Shown here: piece after piece, positions 16,227-23,668 of the stretch
Layout: each line of letters starts with the position of its first letter
Numbering within the stretch: position 1 is the stretch's first letter
Assembly (NCBI GenBank): GCA_965220415.1
Contig: OZ244829.1
Coordinates: 496,001 to 560,000, forward strand
DNA: 64,000 bases
Direction: 5' to 3'
Origin: JAJDTR01 sp965220415
GTDB lineage: Bacteria; Poribacteria; WGA-4E; JAJDTR01
Notes under the pieces: generated by a model
What the model was told of the DNA's origin: nothing
Database searches by the model: none
Seen by the model: only the letters and a program-made list of their open reading frames with translations
Made by a program: the position numbers and the translations under genes

Positions 16227-17633
16227 ATGAAAAAACGGCGTAAAACCGGCATTTCGAGAAAAGGACGATTCAAAGAACGTCCTGCTACCCAAGAGATTCA
16301 AGACGCGAACGCTCTTGAACAAATCAATTATAACGCGGCAGGTCTCGACATCGGAGACGCTGAGATTTATGCCGCTGTACCTGAAGGACGAGATAAAAAC
16401 TGTGTGCGAGTCTTTAAGACTTTTACCGAAGACCTCCATCTCTTAGCAGATTGGTTACAGCATTGTTGCGTGACCACGGTGGCGATGGAATCAACAGGTA
16501 TCTACTGGCTTCCAATCTATGAAATGCTTGAGGCACGCGGCTTTGAAGTGTATCTGGTGAATGCGCGTCATATTAAAAACGTTAGCGGTAAGAAGACTGA
16601 CATTGAAGATTGTCAATGGATACAGCAATTGCATACCTATGGGCTGCTTTCGGCTTCATTCCGTCCGCCTGAAGAGATTTGCGCCCTGCGTTCATTGGTG
16701 AGGCATCGAGCCAATCTAATCGCTATGTGCTCGACACAAGTGCAGCATATGCAGAAGGCATTGCAACTGATGAATCTCAAGCTGACCAACGTCATCTCAG
16801 ACATCACCGGTCTGACAGGCATGCGTATCATCAGAGACATCGTCAAGGGTCAACACGATGCCGACCAATTGGCAGCACATCGTGACGAACGATGTGCCAA
16901 GAGTGAAAAAGAAATTCGCAAATCTCTTGAGGGCAATTACAAGCCCGAACATCTGTTCGCCCTCAAGCAAGCGTTGCAAGCCTACGATTTTTATCAGGAG
17001 CAAATCAGCGATTGTGATGTAGAAATCGAAAAGTTTTATCAGACGATTGAACCCCAGATTGACATCAAAGCGCACCCATTGCCGGAGAGTCAAAGAAAGC
17101 GGCGGCGTCCAAAGGGGAATGAGCCCTGTTTTAATTTGCGTCAACATCTGTATCAACTAAGCGGGGTAGATCTCACTCAGATTGAGGGAGTCAATGTGCT
17201 CAATGCACAAGCGATATTGAGTGAAATCGGCACCGATATGAGCAAATGGCCTACGGTCAAACATTTCGCCTCCTGGCTGGGTTTATGTCCGAATAACCAA
17301 ATCACGGGTGGCAAAGTGATGCACCGTCAAACACAGAAAAACAACAATCGTGCGGCACGCGCTCTGAGGCTGGCGGCGCAAGGCATATCGACAAGCAAAG
17401 GTGCTCTCGGCGGTTATTATCGTCGTCAGCGAGCGAGGCTCGGTCCTGCTCAGGCCATCACGGCAATTGCTCACAAACTCGCACGTATTATCTATGCCAT
17501 GCTGAAAAATCGGACATCCTACCGTGAACCTGCTTCCGGCTACTATGAAGAACAGGCTCGCCAAAGGGCGGTCAAGAACCTGGAACGTAAAGCCAAACAA
17601 TTAGGATTTCATCTGATTGCACAAGCAGCTTAA
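16227..17633 (+). CDS. IS110-family transposase (DEDD recombinase)
   Basis: 468 residues. The N-terminal RuvC-like domain has its acidic residues in AAGLDIGDAEIYAAV (about D41), TTVAMESTGIYWLPIYEML (about E88), and GKKTDIEDCQWIQQL (about D125 and D128). The C-terminal Transposase_20 domain shows IEGVNVLNAQAILSEIG and FASWLGLCPNNQITGGK, then AAQGISTSKGALGGYYRR, where the catalytic Ser is expected, and AHKLARIIYAML. The protein is intact, with basic N- and C-termini. The start has a GCAAGGAGAACTCGCG leader. IS110 recombinases join target and donor DNA guided by an RNA encoded in the element's end; that end is duplicated upstream here. Confidence 0.95.
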   Translation: MKKRRKTGISRKGRFKERPATQEIQDANALEQINYNAAGLDIGDAEIYAAVPEGRDKNCVRVFKTFTEDLHLLADWLQHCCVTTVAMESTGIYWLPIYEMLEARGFEVYLVNARHIKNVSGKKTDIEDCQWIQQLHTYGLLSASFRPPEEICALRSLVRHRANLIAMCSTQVQHMQKALQLMNLKLTNVISDITGLTGMRIIRDIVKGQHDADQLAAHRDERCAKSEKEIRKSLEGNYKPEHLFALKQALQAYDFYQEQISDCDVEIEKFYQTIEPQIDIKAHPLPESQRKRRRPKGNEPCFNLRQHLYQLSGVDLTQIEGVNVLNAQAILSEIGTDMSKWPTVKHFASWLGLCPNNQITGGKVMHRQTQKNNNRAARALRLAAQGISTSKGALGGYYRRQRARLGPAQAITAIAHKLARIIYAMLKNRTSYREPASGYYEEQARQRAVKNLERKAKQLGFHLIAQAA

Positions 17634-17963
17634 ATCGGTTTTCCCATCAACGAAATTGAGGTGAAATCGAATTGTCGAAAACGCTTTTCAACACTCCCTT
17701 TGAAAAAGTGTTACTTGAGAGGATAGTATGTAGGGTGCGCACTGCGCACCAGCCTTCAAAAGCGCCAGCGGCGCGACAGGTATGCAGCACACCGGATCGC
17801 TCCGAACTAAAGCCCCAGAGGGGCGACAGATTTCGCAATATCAGAAACCATTAACAACCTTTTTCAATGGTCGATCAACAAACCAGATGATCAAAACTCT
17901 CCCGTGTTTCTACAGCACTTGATTGGTGCCGTCTATTACGGTGCTTAAACACACAAACTCGAG
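17634..17963. other. IS110 right end and small palindromic repeats
   Basis: The IS right end runs to about 17721. The palindrome GTAGGGTGCGCACTGCGCACC (17730-17750) follows, also present in variant form at 38636-38656 and 58100-58120. Then come stem-loops GCGCCAGCGGCGC and GCCCCAGAGGGGC, each followed by GACA. No gene is seen. Confidence 0.65.
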
Positions 17964-19376
17964 CTACACATCCGGTCTAAGCGCTCCCGGCACAATAATG
18001 GAATCAACCATGCCATGCAAAATCTTCTTGTCCGCGGGACACACCACGGCTTGAATCCCTCCAAGCCGAATTTTGTCTCCCGTCACGTAGTAGTAAGGGC
18101 GGAGAAGAGGTCTTCCAGTCATCTCCAGCACTTCGTTTTGATCGAAATCGTAGTAACTCATTCGGACACGCTTGGCTTTGTGAAATTTTTGGAGAACATA
18201 CGGAGTTCGGTCAAAACTAATCAATGCATTTTCCACGGCATCTGTCCAATCCTCTGTGGAAAGGTCATGTCCAATTGCCACGCCTCGGCTCCCCCACGCC
18301 AGTTCCGAAAAGCCCGATGGCTTCAGAACCAACTCGCGCTCGCGTTGAGTGCCGGAGATAATCTGACGCCAATCCGTGACGGGCAGATCGCCAATCTCAA
18401 GTCCCGGTATTACGGCATGCGGTGGAAGCGACCGAGGATCCAGCAGCCATGTCTGGGGAATAACCTCGCGCAAGAAGGGATAGGTCTTTTTGCCAAGTTC
18501 TCTGCGCCAGAAGGCTTCCAGCGAGGGATGGCAAAACAGAGCAAATAGCGACTTTTCTTCAAGATAGGATTTCGGAGGAGGTGTCATCACAATCGTGCGC
18601 TTCTTTGCGGCGTATAACATGAGTTCAACCTTCGGTATGTTCTGCAGGTCAAACAGCTCAAAGAAGCGGTAGAGAACGTCGATGTGAACGTCCCCGTGCG
18701 CGGATCCAAGGTACAATCCCTCCTCTGTAAAAGTGATCTCGTGGGGTTTGACAGTATATGCGTCTATACAAGTCTCGTGCAAGATAGACGCGAACCATTC
18801 CATTTCGGACCGGTAATCCCCGGCTTCGTCCGAAACGACGATTGCCAAGGTCGGACATTCCCGCTTTGCGGTAAACCGAATCATATCCGCAAAGCCGAGC
18901 ATCATTCCATTACTCCCACCCATGACATTGTAGTCGAGTTCTCCGTACTGAATCGCTAGATTTGCCGTGAATCCAATCCCGCCCGGGACAGAATCCAACT
19001 CGGTGATGACCATTCCGTCGTTTGCGGGTATAATATCGGGGCGGATAACCTGCGGAAGATGGCTCTTAAAACGGTTCATTCGCCCCTGTTGTATGACTGT
19101 TTCCGGCTTTCCTTGGTCGAGGTAAGCTGCAATCCATGAGGGCTGAATACCGCGCGCACTTTGTGAATAAAGCAGATTGCATGTTTGATAAAACCGCAAT
19201 AGATGGCTCCCGAGCGCTTCAAACCACTCCAACTCGGAATGAGAAATCCAGAACGGCTCCGGGGAAATTCGCCAAGCGGTTTTGTTATCGGGATGAGTAT
19301 CTCTTTTTTCGCCCGTAAACAGCCCGCCCTCTGGCATTTGGCTGTTAATAAACAGGCATTTTTCTTTGCTATCCAA
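17964..19376 (-). CDS. Conserved protein of unknown function, ATP-grasp-like features
   Basis: 470 residues, no signal peptide. Recognisable blocks are VIRPDIIPANDGMVITELDS followed by VPGGIGFT, then ELVLKPSGFSELAWGSRGV in the C-terminal third, and VLQKFHKAKRVRMSYYDFD near the end. The Lys in LKPSG with a following Gly/Ser-rich turn, and the later QKF element, resemble nucleotide-binding parts of ATP-grasp or glutathionylspermidine-synthase-like ligases, possibly with permuted order. This is a guess from motif style; no family name is claimed. The start is a TTG preceded by TAGGAGCC. An 8-bp inverted repeat (CAGATTGT/ACAATCTG, 19452-19498) lies upstream. Confidence 0.6.
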   Translation of the reverse strand: MDSKEKCLFINSQMPEGGLFTGEKRDTHPDNKTAWRISPEPFWISHSELEWFEALGSHLLRFYQTCNLLYSQSARGIQPSWIAAYLDQGKPETVIQQGRMNRFKSHLPQVIRPDIIPANDGMVITELDSVPGGIGFTANLAIQYGELDYNVMGGSNGMMLGFADMIRFTAKRECPTLAIVVSDEAGDYRSEMEWFASILHETCIDAYTVKPHEITFTEEGLYLGSAHGDVHIDVLYRFFELFDLQNIPKVELMLYAAKKRTIVMTPPPKSYLEEKSLFALFCHPSLEAFWRRELGKKTYPFLREVIPQTWLLDPRSLPPHAVIPGLEIGDLPVTDWRQIISGTQRERELVLKPSGFSELAWGSRGVAIGHDLSTEDWTDAVENALISFDRTPYVLQKFHKAKRVRMSYYDFDQNEVLEMTGRPLLRPYYYVTGDKIRLGGIQAVVCPADKKILHGMVDSIIVPGALRPDV

Positions 19377-19882
19377 ACTGAGGCTCCTATAGAAAACCGG
19401 TGGACGGGGTTAACATAGAAAAAGGGATTGTGTGAGGATTGTAGAACTCGCCAGATTGTAGCGGAAAACAACCGTTGAGTCCCATAAACCACAATCTGAA
19501 TTCGTCCGCAGCGGTCATATCACTATATCACTCGGCAAAGGCGCTGTCAACTTTATTTCCCCGCCACGTTGCGACAGCGGGCAATCATCAGACATGAAAA
19601 TTGTGTTAGAGATTACCCATGCGAAACTCTCTCATAGGATGTTAGAATATAGACTCCATGGTGATAAAGCGATTTGCGCGTCTTGACCGGCACGCCAATC
19701 CATCAATTTCCAAAGCTGATGCGTTTCAATGTTGAAACCATTCAGTTTGGCAACATACCGGCGAGGAATGGAATTCCTGCCGTGTGCTGAATCTTGGTAG
19801 AGTTGACATGCGTTAGTCCTAATACCAAGAGCCAGACTGTTAAACACGATGAACTTACACATCAATAAAGGAGGGAACATAG
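19377..19882. other. Intergenic region between divergent genes
   Basis: About 500 bases without a gene. It contains the inverted repeat CAGATTGT (19452-19459) / ACAATCTG (19491-19498), a possible operator for the minus-strand gene, and nothing else I can support. Confidence 0.5.
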
Positions 19883-20071
19883 ATGGTACCCGGGTTGCCT
19901 GAAATCCTAATTGTTTTGTTGATTGTGATTCTACTGTTCGGAGCGAAACGCATCCCCGGACTTGCGCGCGGGATCGGAAAAAGCGTGACATCATTCAAAG
20001 CCGGGATGCGTGAGGAACCGGAAAAAGAGGAAACCAATGAGGAATCCGAAACTGGAAAGAAAACGTCCTAA
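19883..20071 (+). CDS. tatA: Twin-arginine translocase subunit TatA/TatE
   Basis: 62 residues: one N-terminal membrane helix (LPEILIVLLIVILLF), the hinge FGAKRIPGLARGIGKS, an amphipathic helix (SVTSFKAGMRE), and an acidic/Lys-rich tail. This is the standard TatA layout, including the Phe-Gly hinge. TatA oligomers form the passage for folded, twin-arginine-tagged proteins across the inner membrane; msrP in this window is a likely client. The start has a strong AAAGGAGGGAACATAG leader. TatB and TatC are not adjacent. Confidence 0.93.
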   Translation: MVPGLPEILIVLLIVILLFGAKRIPGLARGIGKSVTSFKAGMREEPEKEETNEESETGKKTS

Positions 20072-20596
20072 TGACCTATTAGACATCTTTCCAAAATGGC
20101 TCTTTGTAGGTACGGTAGTCTTTCTGATTAGAATAGCTATACTATTTGATGCCTTGTCGAGAAATGCCTTTGGTAATGCGACAAATCTTACACCGTCTGA
20201 CGATATGCTCAATGGCAACCACTTTGTGTTGTCAACTTTTCTTCCCTCCCGCAACTCGTCAATATTAGATTGATAGCTAAACATGTATATGGGTAATTGT
20301 TTAGTCTATTGATTTCTAGGGCAAGCGTACGGCAATCGCTTATGAACTTAGGCGAATTTTCGCCATATTTTGAGGATTACCACTTGTGAGTGCCCATTAC
20401 TAACCATTAACCACTGCTTTCAGGTTCGTAGTAGTAATCAATGGAATGAATAATACCATTTCGCTTGAATAGTAGTGCATATAACGTCTGGATTATATCA
20501 CTCATCTCCTCCGTAGGCGGGGCATCTTGTCCCGCGTTGTTTAGATTTTATAAACGCCGTAATGCACTGTAAATATCGAGAAATGGTATAATGACT

Positions 20597-20736
20597 GATC
20601 AAGTGAGATCAAGCGACCGGATAGAATCAAACGAGTGGATAGCGAGTGCGATAGTAAATCCCGCGCGATAGCGATCCCGATAGCGAACGATCAACTGACT
20701 GATTAAGGAAGGCGATAGAGATTCCATAGAGATCCC
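20597..20736 (+). repeat. Cluster of nested GATC-type repeats
   Basis: At least four partial or complete copies follow one another, joined at GATC or GATA: GATCAAGTGA, GATCAAGCGACCGGATAG, AATCAAACGAGTGGATAGCG, GATCAACTGACTGATTAAGG, each leading toward GCGATAGAGAT-like ends. Confidence 0.75.
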
Positions 20737-20847
20737 ATTCATTGCACGGTTTGAGTTTTACTAGCCACTAATCACTAGTCACTAAACACTTACGTATATG
20801 GTATATTAAGGGCTATGACATAACGTCATGGTGGCGGAACTTTTTTC

Positions 20848-20954
20848 TGTTAGCATTTTATTAGCATCACGATTCCTGAGAACCCGCTCCAGCAAAGGAA
20901 TTCTCTATTTCAGAAAATGCTAACACGCCGCATCAATCAACTCTCCGTTAGCAT
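20848..20954. repeat. Inverted repeats with GTTAGCAT core
   Basis: TGTTAGCATTTT (20848-20859) and AAAATGCTAACA (20914-20925) form a perfect 12-bp inverted repeat. A further GTTAGCAT lies at 20947-20954 and pairs with ATGCTAAC (20917-20924). ATTAGCAT also occurs at 20860-20867. Confidence 0.6.
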
Positions 20955-21327
20955 CTCTTTTCACTGTATCGGTTCAATGAGAAAAAGCGGCGCGCAGCAA
21001 GCGGCTATCCAAGCGTTCATTCAGACAAAAGACGACGGAATGTGGAAACATATTGAGCCCAGCAAATTTATAGATGCATCATTACTTTCTAACCGGCTAT
21101 CCAAGTGTTCCTCAAAAAGGAGGGTCAAATATGTGCGCGGACTTTAGCGGACTTTAGCGACGTGTGCCGCGCGCCGCTTCAAGCCACGCCCGGTAAGGCT
21201 TCAGGCGCAATTTTAGGGCTTGTCAAAAAAGTTCGCTCCAATTTCGACAACGTCGCTGTATACCGCCCCCGGCTTCTGCTTGCCGTCACGCACTCCGTCA
21301 ACCCAATTGATGCCTTTTGAGCATGTT

Positions 21328-21427
21328 ATCAAGCGAGTGATCAACCGAATGAATAATAACCGATCAACTGAACGATCAAGCGAATGAATAATGGGCACGA
21401 TAGCAAATCCCCCGCGATAGAGATTCC
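21328..21427 (+). repeat. Cluster of nested GATC-type repeats
   Basis: ATCAAGCGAGT joined to GATCAACCGAATGAATAATA, then GATCAACTGAAC, then GATCAAGCGAATGAATAATG running to GCACGATAGCAAATCC. Each internal junction is a GATC. Confidence 0.75.
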
Positions 21428-21654
21428 TCCGGGAAGTTAAAGAGGTTTCCTGAAGCAAAGACCTTAAAACTAAAAAAACGCAATTTCTAGCAGCGTGAGG
21501 TATAACTAAATGCGGGGCACACAACTCAGGTACCATCGGAGTTCTGACCGTTCATGTCATTTCCAAGTCAATTAGAACCAATGTAGATGCCATCATGTTC
21601 CAGGATTTTTTTTGGAATGATGACTATTGTGTTACCAATCTACCGAGGTAAAAA

Positions 21655-21972
21655 ATGAAGGAAAAGCTACCAGATTTTCTCGAAGGAGTCATCAAACAAT
21701 ATCCGGAAGTATGGAAGGCGTATCAGGATTTTGGTGAAGCGTGCAGCAACGCTGGGCCATTGGACGAGAAGACCGTGCGGCTCGTTAAGCTAGCACTTGC
21801 CGTTGGCGCGAAATCGGAGGGGGCGGTTCATTCCCATACTCGCCGTGCCTTGAAACAGGGAATAAGCCCGGAGGAATTGCGGCAAGTCGCGCTGCTTGCG
21901 GTGACCTCCATCGGTTGGTCTCCAAGTATGGCGTCGCTCTCTTGGATTCAGGATGTCGTTGACCAAAGTTAA
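21655..21972 (+). CDS. Carboxymuconolactone decarboxylase (CMD/AhpD-like) family protein
   Basis: 105 residues, the short single-domain CMD form. The helical motif region reads KLALAVGAKSEGAVHSHTRRALKQGISPEEL. It keeps the E-x(3)-H-x(2)-H type arrangement, but the redox Cys pair (CxxC) of AhpD is absent (EGAVH instead). It is therefore unlikely to be a thiol peroxidase partner; it could be a lyase-like or ligand-binding member. A single Cys occurs earlier (EACSNAG). The start is preceded by CCGAGGTAAAAA. The gene lies just upstream of tmk but 41 bases apart and has no obvious functional link to it. Confidence 0.85.
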   Translation: MKEKLPDFLEGVIKQYPEVWKAYQDFGEACSNAGPLDEKTVRLVKLALAVGAKSEGAVHSHTRRALKQGISPEELRQVALLAVTSIGWSPSMASLSWIQDVVDQS

Positions 21973-22013
21973 CAATAGAATGCAGTTAATCACTGTTTTG
22001 GCGAAAGGGAATC

Positions 22014-22646
22014 GTGGTGCAGCGAGGATTGTTCATCACATTCGAAGGCGTTGAAGGTGCCGGTAAATCCACACAAATCCGGCGACTAGCTGCGAGCTTG
22101 GAACAAGAAGAGATTTCGGTGTTGGTGACACGTGAGCCGGGCGGAACCCAGATTTCGGAACGCATTCGTGAATTGTTGTTGGAACGCAGACATCACAAAA
22201 TGGTAAGTACCACGGAACTGCTGTTGTACGCAGCCGCACGATCGCAACATGTTGCGGAATACATAGTTCCCGCCCTTACGGAAGGACAGACTGTTATCTC
22301 GGACCGATTTGGGGATGCAACGACCGCTTATCAAGGGCATGGGCGCGGGTTGGATCTTGAACTTATCCGTCGCCTGAACCGCGTAGCAACGGGTGGACTA
22401 GTGCCGGATTTAACGATTGTCTTGGATGTACCGGTTAAAGTCGGTTTAGGACGTGCGCGTCGCAGGCGGCGCTCAATGGACCGTTTGGAGATAGAGAACC
22501 TTGAGTTTCATCAACGCGTTCGAGAAGGTTACCTTGCCATAGCGAAACAAGAACCGCACCGTGTCGTAGTGATAAACTCCCTGCGAAATCCCAAACGGGT
22601 GCATAACGAGATTCGGGAACTCGTTAAACGACACATTACGTGCTAA
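22014..22646 (+). CDS. tmk: Thymidylate kinase
   Basis: Phosphorylates dTMP to dTDP for DNA synthesis. 210 residues. Motifs: P-loop FEGVEGAGKSTQ, TREPGGTQISERIR (the DR/E-type dTMP-binding region), DRFGDATTAYQGHGRGLD, and the basic LID region LGRARRRRRSMDRLE. The start is a GTG with AAAGGGA before it; the first residues VQRGLFITFEG fit the family. The end overlaps the start of holB by 7 bases, the common tmk-holB arrangement. Confidence 0.96.
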   Translation: MVQRGLFITFEGVEGAGKSTQIRRLAASLEQEEISVLVTREPGGTQISERIRELLLERRHHKMVSTTELLLYAAARSQHVAEYIVPALTEGQTVISDRFGDATTAYQGHGRGLDLELIRRLNRVATGGLVPDLTIVLDVPVKVGLGRARRRRRSMDRLEIENLEFHQRVREGYLAIAKQEPHRVVVINSLRNPKRVHNEIRELVKRHITC

Positions 22647-23644
22647 AACCTTCCAACCTTGAAAAATCCATGGAACAACCAATCGTAGGCCACGAACAGA
22701 TAATCACTCAACTTCAACACGCCATCCATTCGAACCGCATAGCCGGGGCATACCTATTTGTCGGTACCGCTGGCGTGGGAAAAGAAACGGTTGCGACTCA
22801 TTTCGCAAAATCAATCAATTGCCTCGAATCAGGTGAGGCCCCTTGCGGCACCTGCATCTCGTGCCGTAAGACCGATGCCGGCAATCACCCGGATTTACAA
22901 GTCGTCGGACCATCGGGGGCGTGGATAAGAATCGATCAGATTCGCGACTTGCAAAAACGCATCGTCTATCGTCCGCTTGAAGGGGTGCGTAAAATCGCTA
23001 TTCTGCGAGAGACGGAGCGCATGAACTTGGAAGCCGCGAATTGCCTTCTCAAAACACTTGAAGAGCCGCCTGCCGAATCGGTGCTGATACTGCTGACAAC
23101 CAATCTTGACGCACTGCTTCCTACAATCCGGTCGCGATGCCAAATCATTAAGTTTAATTCGTTGCCGCCCAATGAACTGGCACGTTATCTGATTGAGCGG
23201 TTCCAGCTTGGAGAACGCGAGGCGTTATCCGTTGCCACGCTTGCCGGTGGCGCGGTTGGCAAGGCTTTGGCTTATCTTGAATCCCATGATGCGAAAGCAT
23301 CTGAGACCGATCAACATGCCGATGAAGAGATTCCTGAAATCCTTATGACGACGGACAGGCTCGCCGCCTTTCGGATTGCTGAACATTACGGCAACGATCC
23401 GGATCGGTTGGACGCGCTGGTTGAATGGTATCGTGATCTGCTGCTTTTACATCAAGACGTATCTACCGATTTACTGGCGCACATCTACCACGTGGAGGCG
23501 CTCAAACAGCTTGTTCCGCGTTATTCGAGACACCGTCTTCAGTCGGCAATCAAGACTATTTTCGAGACAAAAAATGCACTTAGCCGCAACATCAATGCGA
23601 CGCTGGCATTGGAGGTTATGGCGCTTAAGCTGATGAGCGATTGA
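22640..23644 (+). CDS. holB: DNA polymerase III delta' subunit
   Basis: Clamp-loader AAA+ subunit. Visible: Walker A VGTAGVGKET, the zinc module CLESGEAPCGTCISC (four Cys), and the sensor region LLKTLEEPPAESVLILLTTN with TIRSRCQ (SRC arginine-finger motif). The Walker B is not a classical one, as in many delta' proteins. A GTG at 22640 is listed as the start, but the ATG at 22670 (MEQPIVGHEQI) gives the usual family opening and may be the true one. Followed 24 bases later by metG; tmk, holB and metG probably form one transcript. Confidence 0.92.
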   Translation: MLKPSNLEKSMEQPIVGHEQIITQLQHAIHSNRIAGAYLFVGTAGVGKETVATHFAKSINCLESGEAPCGTCISCRKTDAGNHPDLQVVGPSGAWIRIDQIRDLQKRIVYRPLEGVRKIAILRETERMNLEAANCLLKTLEEPPAESVLILLTTNLDALLPTIRSRCQIIKFNSLPPNELARYLIERFQLGEREALSVATLAGGAVGKALAYLESHDAKASETDQHADEEIPEILMTTDRLAAFRIAEHYGNDPDRLDALVEWYRDLLLLHQDVSTDLLAHIYHVEALKQLVPRYSRHRLQSAIKTIFETKNALSRNINATLALEVMALKLMSD

Positions 23645-23668
23645 ACCGAAGGAGAAGAACGCTAAACC

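Larger units (their letters stand above)
15914..17721 (+). mobile_element. IS110-family insertion element with its flanking arms
   Basis: Consists of a left hairpin (15914-15971), a 5' non-coding end of about 255 bases with copy B, the transposase gene (16227-17633), and a short right end of about 70 bases that runs into GTGTTACTTGAGAG (17708-17721). A long 5' non-coding end and a short 3' end are what the IS110 group (rather than the IS1111 group) shows. There are no long terminal inverted repeats, as usual for this family. The exact core dinucleotide is not determined. Confidence 0.75.
20072..21654. other. Long repeat-rich non-coding region
   Basis: About 1.6 kb with no convincing gene. 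It holds clusters of nested family-1 repeats (20437-20455 partial, 20597-20736, 21328-21427) and a group of GTTAGCAT/ATGCTAAC inverted repeats (20848-20954). The short frames present do not resemble proteins. Confidence 0.6.

Noticed and set aside
20010..20273. Open frame overlapping tatA with one hydrophobic stretch
   Set aside because: It starts inside the tatA tail, has no ribosome-binding site, and no family resemblance.
20917..21320. Short open frames in the repeat-rich region
   Set aside because: No protein-like pattern, no leader; they run through inverted repeats.
20597..21427. Possible CRISPR or origin iterons from the clustered GATC repeats
   Set aside because: Copies are truncated, nested and irregularly spaced, and the same repeat is scattered over the whole window; no dnaA or initiator gene is near.
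23600..23668. Riboswitch before metG
   Set aside because: Only 24 bases separate holB and metG; no room for a SAM or T-box element.
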